Notes: generated by a model from the sequence alone, not told the origin. Shown: positions 27,901 to 38,776, numbered from the stretch's first letter. The stretch: DNA of 64,000 bases from Parapristionchus giblindavisi (GCA_943737045.1 CALSFV010000214.1:496001-560000), one strand, 5' to 3'. Numbers and translations: made by a program.

Positions 27901-28336
27901 ATCTTGGGTCTAACTGATGCGGGGTCACTCTCGATCAGGGCGGGAAGACCGTCTGAATAGGGGCTATTTTTATAATGCAATAAACAGACATACCCCGAGC
28001 TAATTTTACTCTCCGCTATGGTCTCGCTCTCTCGTAGACAAAAAATGCGATAAAGTGTGGCCAGAGCGAAGAGTGTCAAATTAGATTTTGCTGTCACTTT
28101 AATTATGTCAGAAATTGTGTCAAGATCAGATTCAAAAGTGAGGGCATTATAACTATTTGAGCATCGCCAATCAATGAATATGGATAGATATATCACTTCT
28201 CACCACAGAAATCGTGCCACACATTGTACCGCTCAGACAGTCTCATGGCGGGTTTCTCTACGACAAATCCGAACGTGGGTGAGACTCTGAACTTGGCCAT
28301 GCGTTCCTCTAGAGTCATCACTGGTGCGGGGACCAT
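25000..28336 (-). CDS. Indoleamine 2,3-dioxygenase family protein (IDO-A)
   Basis: Ten coding exons, all in phase: 28336-28204, 27952-27783, 27538-27415, 27155-27055, 26922-26773, 26062-25966, 25759-25661, 25596-25517, 25461-25357, 25122-25000 (TGA); 393 aa, close to the usual 400 of IDO. The haem enzyme of this family opens the indole ring of tryptophan to N-formylkynurenine in the cytosol. Family marks: [15 protein letters not shown] near 110; [12 protein letters not shown] at 237-248 with Arg242 in the place of human IDO1 Arg231; GGASAAQS after it (human GGSAGQS); FMQEQRGYMPRENRQF; RSSHLQA with His350 at the proximal haem-ligand position (human His346); C-terminal GTGGSNLMNFLKTVR. An acceptor (CTCTACAG) 13 nt before the ATG could take a spliced leader or end a 5' UTR intron. 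Two MITEs and heptamer runs sit in its introns. Confidence 0.93.
25492..25516 (-). repeat. TTGATCT heptamer run starting at a splice donor
   Basis: On the coding strand the 55-nt intron 25516-25462 of IDO-A starts GTTTGATCTTTGATC, so the repeat supplies the donor itself. The orientation relative to transcription is the same as in the plus-strand gene. Confidence 0.85.
26618..26712. mobile_element. CTCTGGC palindromic MITE, copy 5
   Basis: TAAAGCTCTCCGCTCTGGCA pairs with TGCCAGGGCGGAAAGTAAAA. It lies in the IDO-A intron 26772-26063. Confidence 0.85.
27991..28087. mobile_element. CTCTGGC palindromic MITE, copy 6
   Basis: TACCCCGAGCTAATTTTACT opens the element and GGCCAGAGCGAAGAGTGTCA closes the stem. 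It lies in the first coding intron of IDO-A (28203-27953). Confidence 0.85.
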
Positions 28337-28950
28337 CTTTGCTTCGTACCTGTAGAGCAATACAATTTTGATTTGTAGCTAGACCAAAAACCAAAGCTGG
28401 CTCGAGTTTTAAGTTAGCACATGGCACAAAGGGTTGAAAACAGAGTGACCAAAGTCTAGATGGGGAAAGTGCAAAAGCAAAACGACCTCACCTTGCAACG
28501 ACGAGCAACGAAGATTAAATCTGCACGAATGAAGCTGCAACAATGCACACGTATTTATATTAAAGAACAAATAATGCACAATGTAATTAACAATGAATAT
28601 GAAAATCCCAAACAAAGAGATCATAATGTAATCTAATTATTGTGTTTCGATGAACACGTAGCATGTTAGTGTTACGTGCTTCGTATGTAGTTACGTACCA
28701 TGTACGTGATAAATGTTAAAAAAACACAGGGCAGTGTTCCTTAACTTTCATTTATGTTTTAATTCTTACAGTCCCCCTTTCGTATGTGCAGCATGAAATA
28801 TTTGCTTTATCACATCTCTGATAATTGTAATATAACATAAGCATGGCTAACAATAAGAGAGGTAAACAATATTTAAAACAGCGAAAAATCGGTCACATAA
28901 ACTGAATAATTAGAAGTACAACGATACGATCTTTGTTCATAGGGCAAACT

Positions 28951-29068
28951 TAAAGGGAGCGTTACCTCACTCAATGATCTCTTCATGGCGCACACTATTT
29001 TCTGTTCTCTAACAACGAGAGAGCATTACGCGCCGGAGAGGCCATTGAGTGAGGTTACACTCCCTTTA
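28951..29068. mobile_element. AAGGGA inverted-repeat MITE, copy 2
   Basis: TAAAGGGAGCGTTACCTCAC is inverted at the right end (GTGAGGTTACACTCCCTTTA). Located between IDO-B and IDO-A, just past the IDO-B stop, as copy 1 lies just past the stop of CX-2. Confidence 0.85.
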
Positions 29069-29095
29069 ATGGATATAGTACACTACACTAGTGAA

Positions 29096-31754
29096 TCATT
29101 GAATAAGTGTATTATTTCCTTCTTCCCGTACAGTCTTGAGGAAGGTCATGAGAGACGATCCACCCGTGCCTGACTCCTGTGAGTCCTTCGTTTGCGTCAG
29201 AATGAACAGCGCCACCTGAAGATATTTGAACATTCTTCGCTCTGACTACACTCACTAGCAGGTGAGAGACGGTTAGATTTTGTTAGACTAATGAAAAATC
29301 GATTTGGACTATGCTTACGAAGAAAATTAAAGGAGGAATATATTATACTCGAAAAAAACTGACCGCTTTGAGATGGAACGATCGGAATGTATGAAGTGCA
29401 TTTATTACATCGGTAAATCGAGCTCGAGACTTAATCCTGTTAGAAATGACATCGGAGTTAGCGATTTTCTGTAATTATTCAGCTGTCAAAGATCAAAGAT
29501 CAAAAATCAAACTGAAAACCTCGATCCATTCTATGAATTCGCGATTGCCTCTGGGCATGTAGCCACGTTGATCACGCATGAACTCATCGTTGTGGCCTAA
29601 ACAAGGTCGTAAGCATCAGTAAAAATAAACGAAATTTCTTGACTTTCTTCGACCTATTTTTGATTTAAATAGATTCATTAATAAAACATACCAGAATGTT
29701 TCACTCCAAGAAATGCGTCTAGTGTCTGGAGTATACAAGATTGTGCAGCCGAAGCACCTGCGTACTTCAGAGGACCGAGATGTTCAAGGCCTTTAATTTG
29801 CCTAATGAATGATGAACAAAAACCAAGAAATTATGACCCAATATCAGATCGTAATAAAAAAGATAGGCTCAAAAATCAACCTTCAAACGTGACTCCGCCC
29901 TCGACATTTGCATATCCCCATAGGTACGGTCGTAGTTCGTGATAGAATGCCGCAGGCGTCATACGCTCTTTGAATCTCTTTAAAAACTCATGAATTGAAG
30001 CGTCCAGTAATTTCGATCACGATTTCATTTAAAAAAAACTAACTGGAAACATAATTGTGAGCAACTACTAGATCTAACCTCAAACAGAGCAGTACACTTT
30101 CCTAGTGATTCGATGATATCTTCCAGTGCCACATCGATGTCGACTTCCGTAACCAGAACCGGGCTCGTATCCGCCGAATGGCAGATAGATGCACATGCAC
30201 GAATTGCAGGAGCCATGAGGAATTCGAGCTGAAATTGTAAATTGGGGAATAAACTATTACTAAATTAGCGAGAGCATTGATATATTTTTTCGGTTGTGTG
30301 AACAACTTCAATTGGAACTCAATTTTCAATTTTGCATTTAACACAAGACAAAACTGTTTCTGAACCATTCAAAAGTTAATAATGTGATTTTCATCGAATT
30401 CGAATTTTTATCCCAACAAAAAAGTTTCCTCCTCGGTGCACAGAATATGACAATAGATAAGATAAAAAATATAACAATAGATAAGAGGATAGAATTGATC
30501 AATCGACAGACAGTAAAAGATCACCTCGGCAGTCAGAGTGAAGAACCACACATTCGTATCGTCTCTGATGAGTTTGAAGTAGATGAGGTCGAGATCGTCT
30601 GCCTTCACTGTTGATGTATCGGCGTCTGAACAACAAAATACTACGAGCTAATTTGAAACTCTCCACTCAGGCAATACTCTCTCTCACTTTCTTTGTCTAC
30701 GAGAGAGTATCGTCATAGCGGAGATTAAAATTATCTGGGCGTTTCTTTTTTTGATTTTGGAAGAAAAAATAGTCTGAATTATCCTCTGAAAATAGGTTCT
30801 AGTTACTACAAAACAATCAGATAAATGATACCCGCTGAGATTCTCCTCCAGTTCGCCAGACATGTACTATGATGAGAGACGACTGGATACATGCCTAGTA
30901 GTTGTGAGACTTTGTAGTATGGCAACGAGAGCGAGCGAGGTATCGACGACGGCGGCTGAAACATATATTTCTACAGTCATTCGGAGACATACGTAAGAGG
31001 CAACAAATAACTTATTTATTTACTTACAAATAATAAGTTATTTGAATAGAAACCGAAAACGAAAAACCGACTTTAGAATTTTGAAATTCACTTCCGTTTT
31101 TTTCTAACTTCGCCATTAGACCCCATTTTAAAAATTTTGTGGATCGGAAAACTGTCTTGAAGTATCTGCCAAAAATTATCTACATATTCATCATCGCTTC
31201 CATCTCTTATTAACTACAGTATAAGCATGCACAGTCTACCTTTCCCGATCGATCCGCCCACAGATACGCTGCTACCATTGTGCACATGAGTCCATGGACG
31301 AGTCGTTGTTGTTCATAGGACAGATCGTCAGGCAATTCGATCTCTTCCATGCCATCGAGGAGTGGCCGCATTGAGGTTGGATCACTCTCGATCAGAGATT
31401 GAAGATCATCTGAATCATGAAATTAATGAATGACTAAAAGGAAATATGCCGTCACTCAACTTTATGATGCTAAAAATGAATGTAACACGTAAAAAATGAA
31501 TGTATTGTTTCCGTCTAACCAAAGTAAAAGAGACAACAGTTACACCGTTTATATTTGAAAAATCACATTATTTTCTCAAAAAAGGGTAAAGAAATTGAAG
31601 AATACTCACCACACATATCGTGCCAAGCGTTATATTGCTCCGGTAGTCTCACAGCGGGATGTTCGACAAGAAATGCGTGCGTGGGCGAGACATGAAAGCA
31701 TGCCATGCGGTCTTCCAGAGACGGCGAGGATGCTGTTGCAATGTTGGGCGGCAT
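29096..31754 (-). CDS. Indoleamine 2,3-dioxygenase family protein (IDO-B)
   Basis: Ten exons, all in phase: 31754-31610, 31409-31240, 30955-30832, 30625-30525, 30228-30079, 29977-29881, 29790-29692, 29596-29520, 29468-29364, 29215-29096 (TGA); 395 aa. Exon boundaries match IDO-A at every intron and most exon lengths are identical, so the pair arose by tandem duplication. Conserved: [31 protein letters not shown] (Arg at the substrate-carboxylate position), [32 protein letters not shown] with His353 as the proposed haem ligand, and [15 protein letters not shown]. It differs from IDO-A by keeping Phe at the position of human Phe226, where IDO-A has Tyr. It is clearly diverged, so the duplication is not recent. 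Expected activity is tryptophan or related indole dioxygenation; substrate preference cannot be read from sequence. Confidence 0.93.
30643..30742. mobile_element. CTCTGGC palindromic MITE, copy 7
   Basis: ACGAGCTAATTTGAAACTCT on the left, AGCGGAGATTAAAATTATCT on the right. In the IDO-B intron 30831-30626. Confidence 0.85.
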
Positions 31755-33205
31755 CGTAACTATCAAATTATTGATGGAAAGCGACAGAGAAAATACGCTA
31801 ACGCAGATTTTTCCTCCCCTTTTTGCACTACTCTAGAAGAGCAGCCAGAGGGGACACGACGCACTTGAAAACACACTCTTTGCGTAAAAGGAAGTTTCCT
31901 TATTGATTGCCCCAAACGCGAGGGTCCAGTGGCGAGCCGAGAGGTTTTGTTTACTAGTTTTCTTTGATGAGTGTGAGTTTGTCAATAGTTCTATCATATC
32001 AGAACATTATCTCTCAGATCAGTACTAAAAAAATCGACGTTACACAAATAGCGAAGGGAGTATAGATAAAGAATAATACTATAAGAATAATAAGAAGATA
32101 AGCAAAAAAAATCAAATTCCGAATAAAAAGTGTACTACACGTTGCACTGCTTTACATCCTGCAAATGTATCATTGTCTTATTTTCTCATCTATTTGCTAT
32201 AGTATTTTGAACCTCAACCGCAACATGAACCTCAAGATAATAGAGCAAACAGATGGGAAAAAAGATGAGAATGATAAATTTGCGTGCTGGATGGAAAGCA
32301 GTGCAACGTGTAGACGCGATAGAGCAACTGTTAGAGACGAGAGAGTGTGTCGATTTGAGAGAGTGGTCATACAGACGATGTGCTAGAGAGTGCACGGAAG
32401 TTAGAGAGACTGATGAGACTAGAGACTAGAGAAGACACCGCAGCAAAGAAGAAGGAAGAAAAGAAGGAAGGCGCGCGTGGAGATAATGGAAACTTACCGC
32501 TCTGGCGATAATCTATCGTTTTCTTTGTTTGCTAGAGATTGTTGTCTGAATATGGAAAGTCGCTCGGCTGTGCCATCAACGATGGATTAGATAGTGACTG
32601 CGCAGAATGCACCCATATCACTGAGAACGGCCACGTGTTTCATGGTCCACACTCCAAATTTTGGTCAAAATGAAGTAATATAATTTTCTGAAGCCGCATT
32701 CGATTATGGATCGAAGCTGTGCAGCTTTTATCTACCGTTGGGACCGTTATTACGCGAACAGTCTGATATGACTCTCGATGTAATCATGGGTATTCCCTTT
32801 GTGAATCTTTTACAAGTAAAGAAAGAGACAAAGGATTCACTGAGCGAAAAATACAATAAACAATATAGTGACAAATAATTGATGATGACGATAAGCGAAA
32901 AGTCGAGACACTTATACCTAGACAATTATGGTGACAAATAAAAATAGTGATTGTCGGTATTTGTACACGTGGACTTGTATGCAAAGAAAATATGTACATT
33001 GGTCACTGACGATCCATAACATATGCAAAGAAGCAGCAGGATTCTCAGTAGGTTTTGTTATTTTATTGAACTTTCTCGGGATGTCGCTGATTCATAGCAG
33101 ATTTAAAAGGTCTTGCACATCATTGAAAATTGGTATCTTAAGTCATATATTTCCGGCTTCTCCGAAAAATCGATATTCACAAAATTGTATCTATGATCGT
33201 TTTTG
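31755..33205. other. Intergenic region with a decayed MITE
   Basis: Promoter side of IDO-B and far upstream of the first small-peptide gene. A decayed CTCTGGC element lies at about 32496-32560 (CCGCTCTGGC..GCTAGAGATT). 32290-32460 is rich in GAGA and AGAG. No gene was recognised. Confidence 0.5.
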
Positions 33206-33391
33206 GTCTGTTTTTCGTTCAATTCGATTCTGCAAAATCTCCAGATTTCAGCAATAAAATTTCATTTTCTGTCTGATTCTCACACTTCGACACACTCTCT
33301 CGCATTTCAATATTTTCAAATTGTCATTCAATCCAGGCGAAAATCCGTATAAATACGGCAGCACCGGCTTCCTCATCACTGCATATTCACA
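33206..33391 (+). promoter_or_regulatory. Conserved TATA promoter of small-peptide gene 1
   Basis: TATAAATA at 33348-33355 begins exactly 44 bases before the ATG. It is preceded by a block shared with the other three copies (TTCAGCAATAAA.., GACACACTCTCTCGC, AAATTGTCATTC). The 5' leader must be very short and has no spliced-leader acceptor. Confidence 0.85.
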
Positions 33392-33828
33392 ATGCGTCTA
33401 CTTTGCATTCTTCTCGTGGTTTTCTGCCATGCCTGGACAGGTATTTCCTCGGTCCAAACCAGTCTTAAAATGTTCGGTAACATTATAGCATCATCAACTA
33501 TCGCTGTACAGGCCGATCCAGCAACCATCACAGCAGTTCCAATTTTACAAAGTGAGTTTCAGTTTAATTTAAATCAAAAATATATGTAGATAAATGTATG
33601 TGGGGGTCTGTGTTTATGTGTGTTCGTTTTTGTGTATATTACGAATCCTACCCCCCCCCCAAATCATCGGCAACCTTCAATAAAAGATGTGCCATCGATC
33701 TGAACAAAGAGGTAATATTCCAGTTTAAACAATTATCAAATACAATCATTTTTGCAGATGACTACAGAAATGGGAACACTTTAGACGTTCATATCTCGAA
33801 ACTGGTACCAGACCGATCTATCGATTAG
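33392..33828 (+). CDS. Small secreted peptide, tandem family copy 1
   Basis: Two exons in phase: 33392-33551 and 33758-33828 (TAG); 76 aa. Residues 1-16 are a signal peptide (MRLLCILLVVFCHAWT). The mature part is short, without cysteines after the leader, and ends HISKLVPDRSID. A cryptic intron (GTATTTCC..) starts at 33441 as in copy 4, but in this copy using it would shift frame and truncate the peptide. I do not recognise the family. The conserved leader and TATA promoter suggest an abundantly expressed secreted product, for example an antimicrobial or signalling peptide, which is a guess. Confidence 0.75.
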
Positions 33829-34983
33829 TCTCTGTCATAGCTTTCCATCTATGTATCTGCTCTGCTCATCTCAATGGCCTATGTGCCCATGTGCTGAATT
33901 CGCTGAACATTGTTATTTTCCGTAAATTGATCATGATTCCCTTGCTTGTGATACAATATCGATAAAAATTAGGGCACTATATCACTGTAACATCTATACA
34001 AACATACTAGAAAATTAAGAGAAACGGTTGACAGCGAAAAGAGTTATGATTGATAATGAAAACCAAAATATCACAGAATATTGTCCGGCACTGTATCCAT
34101 CTATCCTAATATCGCCCCGCCCTCTTTGTTCAAGTCTCTATCATTTGTTCTACTTCGACTTCAATTCACAATCGTATTCGTAACAATGAATTAATGCATT
34201 ATAAAATCATAAATAGCTTCATGAATTTTCGGCTTGATCCGATTCTATTATTCGAATTGGAATAGTTGATATTGAGGAAAAACATTATGAGCGAAGATAC
34301 GAACTATCGTTTCATCAGCCTCACCAAAATGTCTTCGAGCTGTTAACGTTGTCATTTCGCATTCGATACTTTTTTGTTTCAAACAAACAAAATTAACATC
34401 TCAAAGACGTACACAAGTTGAGTTTAAAAAGAAAAGATATACAAATGAAAATGAGATAAAATGATCTTACCATTGAATTCGATTTGTTCATGAGGTAGAA
34501 AAAGTATCATGAAAATTATGTTTTAATGCCCTCAATTATATTACTGATAGAAACACAAACTCTGCAACTTTAAGAAAATCCCACATTTGCCAATTGGATA
34601 CCCAATTAATTTGTTCCACGAAGACCTGTTGGCAATCCCCCTGCTCGATGGCGTGATGTTCTAAGGAAAAGAATCGGAAAATAATGGTGGAATGTGCCGG
34701 ACTCCCAATGGATAACAACCATACCCAGCACACCACAATATAGTGTGAATATTTATATATATTTTATCTACATGGACACGCATGCAACGACACATGAAAA
34801 TGAATATGATCAAAATAAATAGGTGATGATAATGACTTCACTGTCTAGAAGAAAGAAATAAGTGAAAGGTGACCCGGGGCGGGGGGGGGTGGGTGAACCT
34901 GGTAAAGACTGAATTTAATTCAATTGACAATATCATTTTCTGAATGATCGCTTTCCTTAACATTTCTTCTTCCCGATTTGTCA

Positions 34984-35172
34984 TACGTCTGTTTCTCGTT
35001 CAATACGATTCTGCAAAATCTTCAGATTTCAGCAATAAATTTGTATTTTCTGTCTGGCTCTCTCACTTCGACACACTCTCTCGCTTTTCAAAATGCTCAA
35101 ATTGTCATTCTATCCAAGCAAAACTCCGTATAAATACGGCAGCACCGGCTTCCTCATCACTGCATATTCACA
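34984..35172 (+). promoter_or_regulatory. Conserved TATA promoter of small-peptide gene 2
   Basis: TATAAATA at 35129-35136, again 44 bases before the ATG. Upstream sequence matches copies 1, 3 and 4. Homology with copy 4 extends further upstream (CTGAATGATCGCTTTCCTTA near 34940 and 39883). Confidence 0.85.
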
Positions 35173-35625
35173 ATGCGTCTACTTTGCATTCTTCTCGTGG
35201 TTTTCTGCCATGCCTGGACAGGTATTTCCTCGGTCCAAACCAGTCTTAAAATGTTCGGTAACATTATAGCATCATCAACTGTCGCTGTAGAGGTCGATCC
35301 AACAACCATCGCAGCAGTTCCAATTGTAGGAAGTGAGTTTCAGTTTAATTAAATTTAAAAAAAATGTATATGAATAAATGTATATGTGGATCTGTGTTTA
35401 TGTGTGTGACCGTTTTTTTGTGTATATTACGAAGCCTACCCCCCTCATCCATGGTCGGCAACCTTCAATAAAAGACGTGCCTTCGATCTGAGCAAAGACG
35501 TAATATTCTAGTTTAAATAATTCACAAACTACATCATTCAGGTAGATGATTACAGAACATGGAACACTTTAGACCTGCATATATCGAAACTAGTATCAGT
35601 TTTTGCCCTTGTGCTGAATTACTAA
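35173..35625 (+). CDS. Small secreted peptide, tandem family copy 2
   Basis: Exons 35173-35332 and 35546-35625 (TAA); 79 aa. The leader is identical to copy 1. Exon 1 differs from copy 1 mainly by amino-acid-changing but frame-keeping changes (AVEVDPTTIAAVPIVG versus AVQADPATITAVPILQ). A deletion after HISKLV removes the VPDRSID ending and replaces it with a hydrophobic SVFALVLNY, so this copy may be altered in function. The segment 35222-35290 is a possible 69-nt in-frame intron. Confidence 0.75.
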
Positions 35626-35946
35626 AACTTGTCATTTTTCGGAAATTGATCATTATTCCCTTGTTTGTGAACCAATATTGATAAAAATTAGAACACTATA
35701 TCACAGTATCATTAAAACAAACATGCTCAAAAATGAAGAGAAACGGTTGTCTGCGAAGAGAGTTCTGACTGAAAAGCTAAAGTTACATTGAACATAGGCC
35801 AATATTGTAGCTATCACTCTTCAAATGCCCCACCTGCTATCTTTGTTTTAGCCTCTAGCATTCATTCTATTTCTACTTCAATTCATGTTCGCATAATAAA
35901 CACTTGATTCGAATGTTTTCTTGTATTTTTCATCGCAACCTGAACC

Positions 35947-36023
35947 TCCATCTGCCAGGAATCGAACCCCGACTTGCTTCGTTGCATTCTATCTTTATAC
36001 AGGTAACACTGAACCACCGATGC
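35947..36023 (-). pseudogene. tRNA-Gly-derived pseudogene with D-loop insertion
   Basis: The minus strand reads GCATCGGTGGTTCAGTG, then about 15 extra bases, then TAGAATGC and GGGGTTCGATTCCTGG, matching the ends and T arm of a eukaryotic tRNA-Gly. The anticodon arm is eroded and the acceptor stem no longer pairs. A related copy sits at the same place in the next duplication unit (38777-38854). Confidence 0.75.
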
Positions 36024-36671
36024 GCATATCTTGAATCAGATAATTTTGCAATGATGATTTAATAGTATGATAAAATCATTAATATTTTCAAGAATTATAG
36101 CCTTGAAGCGATTCCATTATTCGGATTGCATTTCATGGAATATTTGATATTCAAGAAAAAGTTAAATGAGAAGACTCTCGCTTCATCGCACATCACCAAA
36201 TTGTCCTCGAGTTGTTTCCGCTGTCATTTCCCATTCGCTAGTACTTATGTTTCAGAGAGACAATAAACATTTTAAAGCCGTGCACAATATGCTGGTATCG
36301 AGAGAAGTAACAAGAAATAAAATGATTTTATCATCGAATTCCATTTGTTCATGGGGCAGCAAAGTAGAGTCTCTTGAAATTTATAGAATATTTCTGAGTG
36401 TAGCCGAGAAAACACAAACCAAGTTTTCGGCTACACACAGACATATTCTATATATCACAAGAATGACAAGAATTACTCAGTATATAACTTTCATCAACTT
36501 GAAATTTATGTTTGGATGGAGGCTGTAGGAATGGAACCAACGACCTTCCGCTTGCAAGTCGGTTGCTCTCACCACCATGCTAAACCCCCCCCCCATACTC
36601 GGCTTCTCCGTATGGTTCCTCGGTCGGGCCATACATCCTTTACATAGTGAACAATAAGCTAAAATTGCATT

Positions 36672-36738
36672 AAAGGTGGTGTACCGCGAATATTTTCGTG
36701 GGCGAACTGAAAAGCCAGAAAGATAGCAAAAGTTCTTC
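36672..36738. repeat. SINE-like dispersed repeat copy A, left part
   Basis: Begins AAAGGTGGTGTACCGCGAAT and continues GCAAAAGTTCTTC. The same sequence occurs near 46950 and 49851. This copy is interrupted by the element at 36739-37730 and resumes at 37731. Confidence 0.75.
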
Positions 36739-37730
36739 ATATAAGAGGCCTTAGAATAAGAAAGTGGCGTAGAATGAAAAAAAATCATGATTGTTGCCAA
36801 TTCTGACGACGTCGGATTTGGCACAAGAGGGCTGACAATTTAGATGTTTTCATTGTTGGCATTTCGTTGAAGCTGCCTGTCTGTCAAATGTGCAAAGTGC
36901 TTATTTGGCATGTGAAACGTCAACCAAATTATAAAACTTCATTATTGACATTCGATAAAATACAGTCGATGGACAAAAATGAACATTGCAATGTTGGCAG
37001 AGAGGGTGAGAACAGTGAACTGACAAATGTGATGGGATCATAATTGGCAGACTAGATTACTGGGGCTAAATTTGAGAGGATTGGAAAGATGACAAATTTG
37101 CATCAGTCAATGTTGGCAGTATTCTCAAAATGCCGTTTTGCGTTCACGTCGTCAGATTTGGCGAGTTAAGTCTTTCTGCCAATAATGAAAGCGTCAAAAA
37201 TGGCATTTCGAAATTTTACATCTATTGCCATATTAGAACATTGCAACTTTGGCATTCCATCCGGAAAAGTAATTTGCCAAATATGATCGCAGCATATTTG
37301 GCGGAAATGAATTTGAATAATTCCGCCAATTGTGCTACTTTCAATTTTGTCAACATACGACGTGCCAAAAACGAATGTATCACTATTGGCACTGCCAACA
37401 TTTACTTCGTCAAATTTGTCTCCGTGTTCCATGTCAAAATGGCTACCGTCATTTTTGTCAACATCCCCTACCTCACCCACTAGCCAATTATGCAAGATTC
37501 ATTCTTGGCAACGAGATGTCTGCCAACATTGCACATTGTTTTTTGTCAATTTGTTGTATCTCACTAGAAGACAATGAATAAAAATTCATTATTGGCAAAT
37601 GTACAATTTCATGCACATGACAACATTACACACTGTTTTATTGGCATGCCAAATCCTACGTCGTCAGGTTTGGCTGAAAACCTGGTTCTTTTCATTCTAC
37701 GCCACTTTCTTATTCTAACCCCTCTTATAT
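36739..37730. mobile_element. Palindrome-array element with TTGGCA/TGCCAA interior
   Basis: Terminal inverted repeats of about 95 bp: ATAAGAGG..TTAGAATAAG at the left is inverted as CTTATTCTAA..CCTCTTAT at the right, continuing through GACGACGTCGGATTTGGC. Between them, TTGGCA or its complement TGCCAA recurs some 25 times, usually in A/T-rich context such as ATTTGGCA or TTGCCAAAT. The frames at 37130-37495 are by-products of this periodicity. The element interrupts an older SINE-like copy. Confidence 0.85.
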
Positions 37731-37905
37731 CATACGTATATAATGTTATGCTAATTTAGGTTATTGATGGCTAGAATCATTAAGGAATCATATTTGATAG
37801 TGCATGCAAAGGCGTGTATTTTTTTCAAAATTTAAGAGTTTCGCAATGGGTTTCGAACCCACGACGTTACGCTAACGCACTTTTACCATCGCGCCAAGAG
37901 ATTAT
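37731..37905 (-). repeat. SINE-like repeat copy A, right part with tRNA-like end
   Basis: Continues copy A (TATGTTATGCTAATT..CTAGAATCATTAAGGAATCA). At about 37842-37898 on the minus strand it has TGGCGCGATGGTA (A-box-like) and GGGTTCGAAACCC (B box), so the family is tRNA-derived. It abuts the promoter of small-peptide gene 3. Confidence 0.75.
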
Positions 37906-37975
37906 TCTGCCTGTCCAGTTCATTCGCGAAAATTCCTTTTTTAAAATTAATTCACAAAATCGATCTTTAAAAAAA

Positions 37976-38147
37976 TCAAAATCGATTCGGCAAAATCTTC
38001 AGATTTAGGCAATAAATTTTCATTTCCTGTCTGACTCTCTCACTTCTACACACTCTCTCACTCTTGAAAATTCAAATTGTCATTCAATCCAAGCAAAACT
38101 CCGTATAAATACGATAGTTCTGGTGCCCTCATCACTGCATATTCACA
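37976..38147 (+). promoter_or_regulatory. Conserved TATA promoter of small-peptide gene 3
   Basis: TATAAATA at 38104-38111, 44 bases before the ATG, with the same upstream block. Homology stops near 37976 where the SINE-like repeat begins. Confidence 0.85.
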
Positions 38148-38606
38148 ATGCGTCTACTTTGCATTCTTCTCGTGGTTTTCTGCCATGCCTGGACAGGTAT
38201 TTCCTCGGTCCAAAGCAGTCTTAAAATGTTCGGTAACATTATAGCATCATCAACTGTCGCTATAGAGGTCGATCCAACAACCATCGCAGCAGTTCCAATT
38301 GTAGGAAGTGCGTTTCAGTTTAATTAAAATTAAAAATATATGTAGATAAATATATGTATCTGGGGGTCTGTGTTTGTGTGTGACCGTTTTTGTGTATATT
38401 ACGAAGGCATTCCCGATCTCCCCCCAAATCAATCGTCGGCAACCTTCAATTAAAGACGTGCATTCGATCTGAACAAAGAGGTAGTATCCCAGTTTAAATA
38501 ATTCTTAAAGTGCATCATTTAGGCAGATGACAGTACTGGGAACACTTTAGACGTGAATATCTCGAAAGTCGTACCAGACCGATCTATCGATCAGTCTCTC
38601 ACGTAG
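38148..38606 (+). CDS. Small secreted peptide, tandem family copy 3
   Basis: Exons 38148-38307 and 38527-38606 (TAG); 79 aa. Leader as in copies 1 and 2; exon 1 ends AIEVDPTTIAAVPIVG and exon 2 ends VNISKVVPDRSIDQSLT. The donor of the main intron is GTGCGT instead of GTGAGT in the other copies. Removing 38197-38265 (69 nt) as an intron would also keep the frame. Confidence 0.75.
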
Positions 38607-38776
38607 ATTTCCATCTATCTGCTCCGGAGATCCCAATGGCCTATGTGCCATATGCTGAATTCGCTGCAAATTGTTGTTCCAGCCTCTGGCACTCATTATA
38701 TCTCTACTTCAATTCACGATAGTATAATAAACTCTTTCGTTCACATTTTTCTTGTATGTGTAATCTTACTCTGAAC

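Noticed and set aside
33598..33828. 76-residue frame starting in the intron of peptide gene 1
   Set aside because: It shares the stop with the true second exon but begins inside an intron; the spliced model with a signal peptide is supported by the sister copies.
37130..37495. Frames of about 110 residues on both strands
   Set aside because: They lie in the interior of the TTGGCA element; periodic motifs keep frames open. No splice context or protein-like pattern.
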